The notes beneath the pieces were generated by a model. That model worked only from the letters and a program-made list of their open reading frames with translations. It ran no database searches and was not told the DNA's origin. A DNA stretch of 64,000 bases from Cristatella mucedo (lineage: Eukaryota; Bryozoa; Phylactolaemata; Cristatellidae), in NCBI GenBank assembly GCA_009760855.2, contig WPIO01000028.1, positions 620,001 through 684,000 of the forward strand, written 5' to 3'. Of this stretch, positions 30,969 through 42,977 are shown in pieces. Position numbers and translations under genes: made by a program. Positions within the stretch are counted from its first letter, which is position 1. Every line of letters starts with the position of its first letter.

Positions 30969-31607
30969 CGTATCGCGGCTAGAGACTCGTCGGTGCAGCC
31001 ATGATGCAAGCACGTGGGCTGACAGTAGCGAAGCTTGGCAGCGACGAAGAGCGCCCCCACACTGCAACATAATTAGTCCGTATTGAAGGCGTAAAGAGAT
31101 CGATTTGTCAGCGCCGTATTTGACAGCGTCCATGACGTAGGCAGACTCTCTTACGGCTCTGTGGCCCTGGAGCTCAGCTCGGTAAGAATGCGCGGGCTCC
31201 AAATCCCAGGGAACAGTCGATTGCCTACTACGCGGCGCCGTCGGCTTCCACGCTGCCTTGGCAGCAGCTTATGAAAGCAAAGCCGGCCGCCAGCCGTTGT
31301 TTTTCGGGAGCCGCAAAGCCTGACAATCCGATTCTACATTATATTGTATATGAGATATAATATCCGGGATCGCCGCCGCCGTTGCGCAGCCAGCGGCCGC
31401 CGGCTTTGGCGGAATTCGCGAGCGCGGCTAGACTGGTGCCGTGCGCACGCCGCCGTCCGAGGCCGCGGCGAACGAGGCGAAGCAGCTGCTGCCGCTGCCT
31501 CCGGATCCGCCAGACGCCCGACGCGGCGTGCGCAAAATGGCCAAGGAAAGAAAAGCGTAAGACCGAGCGCTCCGGTAGTGCACCCGTGCCTTTTCGGGTG
31601 CATGCAA
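30969..31607. other. no recognised gene
   Basis: Moderately GC-rich intergenic sequence with no conserved protein, RNA or repeat relationship found. Confidence 0.4.
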
Positions 31608-32085
31608 GTATGCATTTCCGTCTGCTACTCCACAAAGTTACAAAGGCTATGTTGGTGTTTCGCATGAAAGTTTTCTATAGCGAACTCAAAGCGTAAGCAG
31701 CTTTCGGTACGCATTCGGTAGCCAACAGACTTCATCTCACGCAACAGAGAGAAGCATAGCTGAGTCAAGAGGGCAGTTGGGGTACTGAATAGCATGGAGG
31801 TAGCAGCTCAGGACCGATGGAAAGGGTGAGCCATAGTCGGCAGCAGGATAGTAAATAGCGAAAGAATCGTAAAAATGAGTTCTACAGTCTAGGACCAGCA
31901 GGGCAAAAGCTTCTGTCGCCAACAGTCTTTAAGCGGAGGAATGGGACAGCTAATGTATAGTCCACACAGGACCTGCGGACACGAGGAGGCTGAAACTGAT
32001 GCAGCAGTTCAGCCTCGGTACAAAGGAGCCAAGCCGTGGCGGGCCTTGCGGGTCAGCGTAAAAACTTCGCTCTGTTTCTCTTGGT
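31608..32085 (-). mobile_element. LINE ORF2 C-terminal end
   Basis: Minus-strand copy of the 1908-2560 family. It reads back through the tail, the C-terminal peptide, LRLKTVGDRSF-like sequence, and the Q-PRVRRSCVDY-like segment. A short internal change separates the two halves. Confidence 0.75.
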
Positions 32086-32089
32086 CTGC

Positions 32090-34130
32090 CGGCTGCCGTC
32101 CAAGCTGTTTTCGCAACTCACTGTTCGCTGGTTCATGCATTTGTGACATCCCATCTCGACTTTTTTAAGTCACTGTTTGCTGGTCTACCGGCCTGTGCAA
32201 TCGGGCGCTTACAGTTGGCGAAACACCCTGCGGCTAGGCCTGTCTGTCTTTACAGTCGCAGTTACCATTTCATTCATCACACATTCATGGAGGTCACTAG
32301 TGATCTCGTCCTGAAGTTCATATCCCAATCAAAGAAGACAACTAGTCCTCGGACCCTATATCCCACTGTCCTGCTTCTACGATGCATTGATCCACTGCTG
32401 CCATGCATAGCTAACGTCATAAATATGTCATTAGCCTCAGGTCATGTCACAGCACTTTTCAAGAAGCCTGTAGTCAGGCCACTACTCAAGAAAGCGACAC
32501 TAGATCAAGAGAACTTGAGCTAATTCCGCCCAGTCTCCCTTCTACCGTTCCTATCAAAGACACTGGAACTAGTCGTGGCAGACCAGCTGAACTCATATAT
32601 TGAAACATCAAACCTTGCTTATAAGTTCACGTCTGGTTTTAGAGCTAATCACACCACCGAGTCAGCATTGCTTCGGGTGTACAACGACTTACTTAGGAAT
32701 GCAGACGTGGGTAGAGTATATCTGCTTGTTTTTCTCGATCTTTTGGCAGCTTTTTGTATTATCGATCACCAAGTCCTTCTTGAGCGCCTCCTACCTCGCC
32801 TCGGCATCGCTGGCATTGCTCTGCAATGGTCCAGGTCCTATCTCTGTAGGAGACTCCAGAGTATTGACGTGAATGGACAAAGATCATTTGAGGAACTTCT
32901 GAAATATGGGGTACCTCAGGGCTCCATCCTTCGTCCAGTTCTTTTCGCGGTTAATACTCTCCCTCTTGCCGATATGATTGCTAAGTTCGATTAGGCTTTT
33001 ACTTCTATGCGACACTCAGTTGTACCTTTGGTTGTATCCCTCCCAGCCCTCGAGCACGTCAACTTCTCTCAATTTCCTTGCTGCATGTATTAATGACATC
33101 CGCATATGGATGGCAGCAAGCTTTCTTAAATTGAATGATAGTAAAACCAACTTACTAGTTATGAGCTAATAAAGTGTGATTCAGTAATTTAAAAGGCTAA
33201 CGCTCAAAATCAGCTCTGCCAGCATATATCCTGTTGAATCTTCAAATAATCTAGGTCTCATGTGTCAAAGTGATCTTACTTAAGACGATCACATCAGCTC
33301 TGCAGTCAAGTCTGCCTACTTTCAGCTACATAACATTGCTAGAAATTGGCTTGTCAGACAGGGATACCACATCTAAATTGGTCCGTGCATTTGTGACATC
33401 TCATCTTGACTTCTGTAACTCACTGCCTTTTGGTCTACCGGCCTGTGCAAGCAGGCGCTTACAGCTGGTTCAAAACTCTTCAGCTAGGCTTGTCTGTCGT
33501 GTACTTCGAAGTTGAGACATCTCACCACTTCTTGCCGGCCTGCACTGGCTCCCCATGAAGCAGCGAATCGACTTCAAGGTTTTGTCGCTCAACTTTAGGT
33601 CCCTTCAGGTTCCATTCTTTAACTCCACCCTACCTATCAGAACTGCTCCCCCCAACTAGGCTAAGCATCGTACCACCCGCTTTTCGGATTAGGAGACATT
33701 TCCTTTAATTTCTATGCTTCCAAAGCATAGAACTCACTCCCAACTGACGTCACAATATCCCGTGACTTAACGTTTAATGAAGGTAAAAATGCATCTATTT
33801 ATTTCAGAATTTAGTGAGTCCTTTGGATTAGTCCTTTGTGTGCTTATGCGAGCTGACACCGTGTGGGCTACTACAAATTATATGCATGCTGATCCTGTGC
33901 ATATTATAACTAACCACGTCCTACTTGCTGACATTGAGCATGCTCCCACTATCCATTCGACCATGTTTCTTTAACAGCATTTGTAAACTCTTTAAACTCA
34001 TTCGTAAATTCTTAGAATGAGAACAAGTCCTCTTCCCATTGCAGCAAATGTAAAGCGCCTCGAAAGAGATTGAATTATCTGAGGGCGCTTTATCAAGTGC
34101 ATTATTATTATTATTTTTATTATTAGGTGC
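32090..34130 (+). mobile_element. CR1/L2-like LINE, decayed RT to 3' tail
   Basis: Forward blocks: VVRPLLKKATLDQENLS, FRPVSLLPFLSKTLE, VADQLNSYIETSNLAY, GFRANHTTESALLRVYND, VYLLVFLDLLAAF, IIDHQVLLERLLPRLGIAG, and GVPQGSILRPVLFAV. The next region, where the YADD box should be, is frameshifted and reads LRHSVVPLV-like. Further 3' are the C-terminal segment (LNDSKTNLLVMS and LLEIGLSDRDTTSKLVRAF) and, at 34042-34127, the hairpin tail with (ATT)n. The RT is inactive. Confidence 0.85.
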
Positions 34131-34214
34131 CATGCAAATTAGTATAATTATTTCAGCAACGGAGACGCATGGTCAAATCTCAGCCATGCTCATCACCAGC
34201 TGCAGTGACCTAGT

Positions 34215-35010
34215 GACTTTTTTGGTAGCCCAGCTAAAATGAAATTGCAATATTCTGGCCTAGACAAAACCAGGGAGCCAGTTAAAGTTTTTGCAAACAA
34301 CCTTGGAAGGCAGTTCCTAATCTTAACTAGGAATCGGACGCGATGGCTTGCTGAGAAAGCAGTCTTTTTAACGAAGTTTTCAAAATCTAGGCAGCTGTCA
34401 AAGATGACGCCTATATTCCGAGCACATGATTATAGTCGCACAACAGCATCACCTATTAGTAGAAGAAGATGTTCTAGTCCAGCCACAGGTTTAGCGTGTG
34501 CTGTACGTAGCGGTTCCGTTGTATTGTCGTTATGTTTAAGGAAATTTGCCGAAATCCATGATTGAATGTCTGCAAGGCAAACATTCAGTTTATCAGACAC
34601 TGCAGCAGATTCAAATGGCTTAAATGGCAAACGCAGCAGAGTATCGTCAGCATAATAGTGATAACCTATTCCATGGGCCCGAATTACTTTTACGAGAGGT
34701 TTAGTATAAATGGAGAACAGCAAAGGACCGGGGACTTGTGGGATTTAACCGGTGACTTGTCTGGTGGATGAGACCTGACCCCCGCACGACGCGGATTGAA
34801 CACCATCGCACATGTACGGTTTTAAAAACGCCAGTGTCTTATCTGCAAGACCGATTGTTCTTCTCAATCGTTCAAATAGGACATCGGGGTCAACAGTGTC
34901 GAAGGCGGCTGATAGAATTAGCAGCGCTAGGGCAGCGACGACATTCCCGCCGTCGTCGCTGCCTGGGACGTCGCCGGTTACACGGAGGAGAGCAGTTTCA
35001 GAGCCGCTCG
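34215..35010 (-). mobile_element. LINE RT fragment with intact YADD
   Basis: Minus-strand pieces: LLILSAAFDTVDPDVLFERL with KTLAFLKPYMCDGVQSASC, then after a frame break MLFSIYTKPLVKVIRAHGI, GYHYYADDTLLRLPF, and WISANFLKHNDNTTE. It is the same LINE type as 22590-24830. The YADD catalytic box is intact but the element is truncated at both ends. Confidence 0.8.
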
Positions 35011-36250
35011 GCCCGTCCACGACTCGGGCGGTCGCAGTCTGGGTGGCCGCTCGCGCGAATGGGCGCGCAGCGTTGACGCGCCCGCGGCCGCTGCCGCCGA
35101 GGGGCTGTCTCGAGGCCGCTGGCGGTGGCTTTTAAGGGCGTCTTTACGGTGGCCTGGCATTCCAACCTCTCAGACGGCTGCGGCTATCAGCTGCGCTCAG
35201 CACAGAGTGGCGCGCACGTGGCAGATAACAAAGGCTCGGGCGGCGAGCGCCGGCTGCGTGCGCCAGGCCGCTGGGGCCGATCGCTCGCCGGCGGCGACCT
35301 GCCGGCGGCGACCTACCGGCGGCGGCCTCTAGCAGTGGCCGCGAGCTTCCCCGACCGCTCGTTCTCGTTAGAGGCCTGGCAGCGCAGCTAATGAGTCGCC
35401 AGCGGACGGCGAGAGGCGGCCGCGCATCGGAGGGGGGAGGGGGCGCAGGCTAGGGCCGCTGTCCGCAAGGGCCTCGACGCCGCGGGCGACGGCCGCGCAG
35501 CTAGCTGTTCGAGCTGGCGAGCGCCGTGTGGGCGACGCCATGTTCCTCCCGCTCTCCCTGGGGACAAAGAGCAGTACGAGCAGATGCTCGGCTCTTGTAC
35601 GGCGCCGAGCACCCGCCGCCGCCGTCGCAGCAGCAGCAGCCGGTAGCGTCGAGGCAGCGCGAGCTCGCCTAACCTTCCGCCTGCCTCGCTCTCTGCGGAG
35701 CCGCTGCTGTGGGCGCCAGCTAGACAGCGAGAGCCTGCGGAAGAGCCGTCGCACCAGTACTGGCGCCGCAGCTTCCGCCGAGCCGGCGGCGCCGCTCGAG
35801 CCCTTCGCCGTGCGGCTTTTCGGCGGGGCCTGCGAGCCGCGGGCGCCGCCGCGGCCGCGCTTAGCGCGAGGCGCAGCCCGACGCAGAGCTGAGCGGCCTC
35901 AGGAGCGAACGTCTCGCAGGTCTGATCGGAAAGCGTGCGTCGACGCCATTTAGACGCGGAGGCTTGCGAGCACGCCGAAGCCGCCTCGGCGTCGGCTTGC
36001 CGCGTCGCCTTCGCCGGCGCTCGTCCGCCCCCGCCCGCTGGCCGGCCCAGAAGACGAGGCCGGCTGACTTCCGGCTGACGGCGAAGAGACAGCGAGGCGG
36101 CGCTAGCTTACCCGGAGCCCGCACCTCAGTCGGTCGGTTGGTGAGGTGGTGGAAGTAGGGCAGGCCCTCCAATCGCGGCCCCCGATGCGGCGGGAGTAGG
36201 GTCGATATTAGACGCGGCTTCTTTAGAGCGACCCTAGCCAATGAGTTGGC
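35011..36250. other. GC/CpG-rich island without a recognised gene
   Basis: About 1.2 kb of very CG-dense sequence with open frames in several registers on both strands, as expected from composition. No conserved domain is seen. It could be an unrecognised promoter or 5' exon, including a distal 5' exon of gene A, but nothing confirms that. Confidence 0.35.
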
Positions 36251-39010
36251 GCATGCCGATCACAAATTGATTAGCGGTAAATGCCCAGCTGCTTATTTAT
36301 GCGCGGTCACGTGGCGGTGGCTAGCTCATTGCCGCCGCGCTACATCGAGGGGTCGGGCGCGGCGACTATAAGGCGAAAGTGGCACCAGCCTAGCAGCGAA
36401 CGACACGCTAGCCCGAATCCTCCTCAGCAGCGGTCAGCGCCCGCTGCCGGCACGGTCGGCCTCCCGTTTGAAGCGCAGCAGGCATTTTTCTCACGATTGC
36501 GTAATCGAATTACCACGGAACTTGCTAGTTACGCTCTAAACACGACACTGCGTAAAATACCTGTACAATAATAAAATATGTGCATAACGATCGCTACTTA
36601 TAAGGACGCGATTCTAACTTGAGGCATTCAGTTACGATTGTTACTTTAGCAAAACTTAGCATGGAATAAGCAAGAGTAATTACGTAATATGCAGTCTCAA
36701 AATAAACAGTTGCTACTCGAGCTTAACGGCGCTTCATGGTTATGGAATGCCGCCATTGCGGCGCCCAGGCCGCCATCGAGGTGCAATGCCTGTGCGTTCT
36801 CGGTTGGGTTTCCTGCCCGGGACGTCGGTCGTTGCAACGGACGTAGTGTGGCGCGACATCGCCACCGCATTGTCCTGCACCAGCCTGACTCACTACCTTC
36901 GCCGGCCCAGTGAGCGATCTAGATGTGAGCGCGTAACTCCTTATCAGCCTGGCCCTATCCACTGACTATGCAGATGGATTACGAATGACTGAGCTGTCAC
37001 GTGAATCTATGCCAGCTGCATCACTCTCTTCCCTACTGTTCGCGGCCTTGAGCGGACGTGCTTCTCTCCACTTGAACGCACACGCGTGCGCTTTACGAGA
37101 TCGGAGTAGACCGCGACCGCGGTTCGTCACGACGTCCACCCAATACATGCTGTGGAGAGATTGTGGGCGTGTCATCGTCTTCACGTGGTTCCGCACCAGC
37201 TGACGATCCGTCTGCCCAATGAGTGGGCTCCTTGCTTCCGGAGCAGCACGCACGGCGTTCGCTGCACCAAGATGTACGCCCGCGTATTTCATCTGCTTCG
37301 CCAGCGTGCCACACTGGCGTCGCCATTGCTACCACGCGTTTGTGGGGGCATCGCCAATACTCGCTATTCTTCGTCGCGCAGCTGCCGAGCGCCTGAGCCC
37401 CTACAAGGCGCTTAGCGTCGTTTGCTTTCGGCGAACGCTCTGCTACATGTGCGCTTTCGCTTGGGATCCTTGCGAGCGCCATGCAACGGCAGCTAAACCA
37501 GCTGGATTATGGCGGATTATTAGTATTCGATAGTTTCTTCTTATTATTATTATATTACGCGATAGTTTCTTGCCGAGGCGGTATGAAAAGCCGGCGCCCC
37601 GATATAGGCGGGGAGTCACGATTCGAGACTCGGTGCATTGGCATTGGAGCTGATGTGAGCTGAAGGCCGCACAGCGGTCGGTGTTCGTCGTGGCCACCGT
37701 TGAATGCCTGTAACCGTCCGCTGGTGTTAGACTCGTCTGCATTATAGATACGGACTTGATATGCTAATGCACGAGCACTCGTCGTCGCTGCAGCGTTTCT
37801 CCTACTGTCGGCATACCTGCGTGCACTGGAGTGACACCTGTAACTAACTAGCCGCGCCGCAAGTTTCAGGCCCCGCCGATACTCGTCGCGCGTCGGCTGA
37901 GACTAGCACTGCTACGAGCGCTGCGTTTGGGCCTAGTTCTGACCGGACGTGGAAGCCGCACTCCACGTTTGTAACAGCCACGCTTACGCCGACCCCCGCG
38001 GTAGGCCATTAAAGGTGCTCAGTGCCCGCTACAAATGACGCTGACAGTCGCTCTCGGTTGCCTGCTCGACCTTTGACCCTTCCCGCTTGCTCCGTCGCGT
38101 CTATAGTCTTCTTAGGTCTTTTTCGCAGCAGGGCCGCCGAAAGCCGTCCTGCCTGCCCAGTTGGGCCGCCGCGAACAGCCTCCCCGTGCATCCGGTCGGC
38201 GCCCCAGATGCTTCTTCGGCCCATCGCTGCCTTCTTTTTCAGCCAGCGTTCTCGCGATAAGTAATTAGTAAACGCGGGCTTCCGGCGTGTCCGACGGCAG
38301 GCAGAGCGCGGAAGCGACGGTGCGGTTCCTACCAGGCGCGGCAGCAGCAGCAGCCCTCTGCGGTGGCCAGCAACCGGATGTGGCAGATGCCGCGTGCGGC
38401 CCGTAGTGCGGACGAGCGGCCGCCGAATCAGTCATCCCGCCCGGCTCGTCCGAGCCCGATGGCGGCGCCGGCAGCCGCTGCAGCAGCAGCTCGAACCCTC
38501 GCTTCGGGCGCGAACGAGTCAATCGCCAGGCGTCGCCGTCGTCAGCTCCGTTGTCCGAGCAGCGCCTGCCGGCCGATCGGCCGGCAGCCGTTTAAGGCCG
38601 GCTACCAAACTAGCGACTGTCGCTCCGGCCGCCAGCATCGTCGTAGCGCGGCGTTAGGCCACTGAGCTGAGGGGCGGGCGGGCGGGCGGGTGTGCGTTCA
38701 GCTCGGCCGTCCGGCGGTAGTCGCGGCTGTCCTTGGCAGTGGCTGAGCGTTAGGAAAGGGCAAGGCCGAGCCAGGAGACGCGCGAAGACCGCTCCGCGGG
38801 CGACTGGGATATACGCCCGATACACGCAGGTACGCCGACTTTAGCGCAGCAGGGCAGCGGCAGTGATCGAGAGCGCTCGCACCTCGATGCAACAAATCCA
38901 CAACGTAAAGACGTAAAGCAGTCTATTCCATAGCCGCACAGCGTCGCGAGTGTACAGCGCCGGTCGCAGCCTCCAGCGCTCGCTACTACAAAGCCCAGTG
39001 TGCAGTTAAC
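36251..39010. other. no recognised gene; partly GC-rich
   Basis: Mixed composition, with a second CG-dense part at about 37.8-38.9 kb. I recognise no conserved protein, RNA gene or transposon in it. Confidence 0.4.
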
Positions 39011-39011
39011 A

Positions 39012-39053
39012 ATGATAATAATAATTCACTTGATAAAGCGCCCGCAGAGAACT

Positions 39054-39090
<37 letters not shown>

Positions 39091-39290
39091 GGCGCTTTAC
39101 ATTTGCTGTAAAGTGAAATGCAATTGAATGGTAAGTAAAATCATGCTTGAAAAACAAACGAAATGAATAATATGGTTAGGGGTGACATGCACAGGGTCAG
39201 CATGCAAATGTGGTTAGTGGCAGCATGCACAGTGTCAGCACGCATAAGCACATCAAGGACAAATCACAGGGCCAGTTCGCTCGCTCAAAG
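39012..39290 (-). mobile_element. LINE 3' end with (CT)n expansion in the hairpin tail
   Basis: It reads on the plus strand as (ATA)n, ACTTGATAAAGCGCCCGCAG, a pure (CT) run at 39057-39089, then AGGCGCTTTACATTTGCTG and LINE 3' sequence ending near CATCAAGGACAAATCACAG. It matches 59068-59310, which has a normal CTCGATCTCTTTCT loop instead of the CT run. Confidence 0.8.
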
Positions 39291-39647
39291 GCCAAAGTCC
39301 AACCGACTGACAATTTCTTGCGTTGGGCTTTTTACAACGCTTCAGCCACAGATTACGAAATTTCCGGTTTCCAACCGTCGTAATTCAGGAACCGCCGATA
39401 GTCTCAAGCACCATCGTGATATAAGCGCTTCCGCACACTGCACATATCGCTACCGTCTCCTTAAATTAAGGCCGTCGTGGGCCGGTATAATAAAAGAAAC
39501 CTACAATATCCATATTTGATAGGCTTCAACGTTCGGCTTCGCCACCTTGCAAGGCTCTGACACTAAAATTCTATCGAGGATTTTCTTACGTATTCTTCTT
39601 TAGCTGTAGTTGTATGAGTTTGCGCTGTCTTTGGCTCGTCCTTATTC
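39291..39647. other. no recognised gene
   Basis: Unclassified intergenic sequence between a LINE end and a MITE. Confidence 0.4.
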
Positions 39648-39655
39648 TTCTACGC

Positions 39656-39841
39656 CAGAGTTCGGCAAACTCCGGCCTTTAGGCCAGATATGGCTTAACT
39701 AGTGCTCCAGCCGTGCCTGACGCCCCGCTCCCCCGCCCCGCCCCGCCGGCCCTGTGGAGGGGGCGCGGTATCTTCTGGCCTAGAGTGCCTTCTTGGCCTC
39801 CTGAAATGGCCTGGTGGTCCGAAAAAATTTGCCGACCCCTG
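39656..39841. mobile_element. hAT-type MITE with perfect 8-bp target duplication
   Basis: 186 bases from CAGAGTTCGGCAAACTCCGG to the reverse complement of CAGGGGTCGGCAAATTTT. It is flanked on both sides by TTCTACGC (39648-39655 and 39842-39849), the 8-bp duplication typical of hAT. It shares both ends with 21235-21619 in opposite orientation, with a shorter interior. Confidence 0.93.
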
Positions 39842-39959
39842 TTCTACGCAAACAGCCATGACAGACAGAAATGGGCTGGGCTTGAATGCATCTATTTTGA
39901 ACCAATCACTTTTCAGAAGTTCAGCTCATTGACACTTCACTTGGCCGAAGACAGGCCAG

Positions 39960-40660
39960 CGTCTTTAGCTTTAACACTATCTCAATAGAGCATGTTAGTT
40001 CAGCTGGATCTCTTACCAGCGTTCGATACGACTAAACAGCAAGTTTTTCTTTGAGTGTCTATCTATCATCTCGCCAGTCATCGCCAGCGATGAACTGCAT
40101 GATGGTCTAGATCCCAGGCAACGGAATCTTTCCACTCACATATGTGATGGGGGAGATTCCAATGCTTTGCTTTCAAAGAGCAGTGATCATTCGGTAGCCA
40201 TTACATTATGGAGTACACAGGGATATGGGCTTAGTTTAATTCTTTTCAAAATTTATACTCTCTCTTTCTCTTTCTCTCTCTGAGAGATGCCAATGTAATC
40301 GCCAAACACAATTTGGGACTTCATTTCTATGGAGGTGAAACACGCCTAAGCACGTGCTTTGATCCCTACCTGCCTTCCAGCATTTCGAGCTCTGTCTACT
40401 TCCTTGCAGCATGTATTGCTAGCTTTCACACTTTAATGGCAGCTAACTTTCTCAAACTGAATCTCAATCAAAGCAAATAACTCACATATAGGAAAGCCTT
40501 GCCCTCACAATGGGCTCGGCCTTTTTATCACCCGTAGCATCTGCATGCAATATGGTTGTCATATTACAAAGTGACCCATCTTTGATGGTCATAGCAGCTG
40601 TACAGTCAAGCCAGCTGACTTACCAGTCTACCTTTACTAATTTACCTTGCTAAGTGACTT
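39960..40660 (+). mobile_element. highly decayed LINE RT fragment
   Basis: Forward pieces such as LVQLDLLPAFDT near 39990 and a FHFYG-like segment near 40320, then C-terminal remnants, in the order of a CR1/L2 RT. Many stops and indels. Confidence 0.6.
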
Positions 40661-41475
40661 AAGAGTGCAACAATTCTGGCCTGATTCGATAAGAATAATA
40701 CTGCTAATAAGCTGGCTGAGGTAGGTTCATAACTATTGGAAAATGGATTCGATCGAGAGTTTGACCTATGTCGTGAGTTCGGGCGTGTAAATGAGCCCGA
40801 AGAGAAAATTATTTACAAGTAGTCAGAAATTCGGCGTGATGGTGGTCTCACATGCTTTTAAAAACCAATTTTAAATAATGTCATCTAATATGATAGGGGT
40901 GCTGGAATAATTTATGTTGGAATTCATGAAAGCCGTGCATACAGAGACAAAAGCTTGAGCGAACTCGTTTGACCAAGGAAATGTGTATTCGCGTCATTGA
41001 AAATTACCACAGAATGACGACTGGACGGCTCCTACAGAACACGGTAACAAAAAGAGAATCCATTGATAAGCCTTTGACCAAATAGTCTGCGTCCACTTCG
41101 CCGTCTTCGACAGGATAATAAAACAAAAATAGGTCGATAATTTAAACAAGCTTTGACTGTAACGTCTGCGTCTCTAATTCTACGATTGTAAGGCAATGAT
41201 AAAAAACAGAGATCATTAAAAGGGCTTCGACAAAAGTGTCTGTCAAGAAGTGTCTGCGTGAATGGGCTACACGAGTTTCTAGTAAGGCAGCTGCGTTGCT
41301 GATTCGTCAGCGGCTCATGGCTCTCGTGTGCACTCGGCTAATGTTACATGCGAGCGGAGCACCATTCGCGTGCATAGCAATGAGCTGCCCAGCTCTACGG
41401 CAATATGCTGAGTGGGCGAAACCTGAAAACCGACTGCGTGATGCGAGCGATCCGATACATTCGCTCTGTGAGCTC
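40661..41475. other. 3' flank of gene B, no other gene recognised
   Basis: AT-rich sequence after the gene B stop. No AATAAA on the minus strand was found near the stop, so the 3' end is undefined. Confidence 0.4.
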
Positions 41476-41656
41476 TCAGACGTCAAACTCGTTCAGCGAG
41501 TAAGCGCCGCCGCCGCCGCCGTCGCCGCTCTGACCACTGAGCGTGTCGCGACTTCCTAGCGCCGCGCCTAAAAGGGACGTCGACGCCTGCTTGCACATCC
41601 GGCACTGCTCGTCCTCGAGCGTCTTGCAATGCTCGAGGATCTGGTGCTTAATGGCC
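41476..41656 (-). CDS. gene B exon 5 (C-terminus)
   Basis: The acceptor TATTTCGCGTAG|G completes the Arg codon, then [26 protein letters not shown] and a Gly-rich divergent tail ending NEFDV before the stop. The HC-x7-C-x2-C segment aligns with gene A. Confidence 0.85.
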
Positions 41657-42880
41657 CTACGCGAAATAGAGAAGAAAGCTTCGGCTCGTTGCAATGATGA
41701 AACGTCGAGAACGATTGTGCACACGTCCCGAAGCGATAATTGGCAAGAGCGTCTGACAGTGCGGACGACTATCCAAGCCAGGCTGTGCCGCACAGTGCCA
41801 CGCCCGCTTCTGCAACTTTTTCGTGAAAGCTGCAAAAAATGCTTATATTATGAAGGACGCACGTGAAAGCTTGTGGGCGGGACTTCTGGCACTGTATTAT
41901 TTACGGCTACGTGCACGTTAGATGCAGTATTAAATATATACATAGTATGAATTTAATATACCTGTGTATGGTCTTTGTTTATGAATAAGTTTAACATGGA
42001 TATATTTTGCATGGACATGCAGACAGTTGCGGAGTCAGGACTTTCATCTGGGGGGATGCAAGACTCGCAGAATTTCTATGTAGGGGGCAAGGCCAACAAG
42101 ATTTTCATGCAGACGGGGCTACACCTGTATATGAAAAGCAATGGCGCAAAATCATCGTCTGTGCTCGACACTAATCTCGGCGGTTGCTCATCGAGTGGAA
42201 TTAAGACGCCATTTTGATAATGGTGACGGTCGGGGGCCCCCCTCGCAGGAATAGAGGGCGCCCAGGTCGCTAACCCGTTGTAAGGAAGGGGGGTGTGTGA
42301 AATGCCCCTGCACCCTGGCTCAGCCGCTGCTTACAGGCATGTATATGAAGGGATAAATGAATGCACGCTCCGTGACATCACAGAGAGCCATGACGACAGA
42401 GAGCTGATTCACTTGAGATCATTTGTTTTCACGTTCGAGCTCAATTGGGCTTCAGTACGCAATCGGCAGACGACGACCGGAATCGAAAAAGCACCAGCGT
42501 CTGCCACGCTCGCTAATGAGAGTCGACGCAAGCCCCTACCGGTGGCGCTAACTCAGAGCTCAGAGTGCAGCCAAGCGTTAGGTAAGAGCTCCTCGTAGCG
42601 ACAGCGACGCACGGACGCCTCCTGGTTGCAGAGCTATGTCCGACTACCTCCGACACGTAAATCGATCAGATGTAGGGAGGCTTCAAAGCCTTTCCGACAG
42701 CAATAAATCAAGGTAGCGCCGCCAGCAGCTTCGCTGAGCACTGCTTGACCGCTAAGCAAGAGCGCTTTCCATTGGGCTCTATACAGCTATTATTATTATT
42801 ATTATTATTATTGCTATTGCTAGCGCTAAGCCTCGGCGGCGGCTTTCGGGTGGCTGGACGAGTGAACGCGTCGTGCAGCC

Positions 42881-42977
<97 letters not shown>

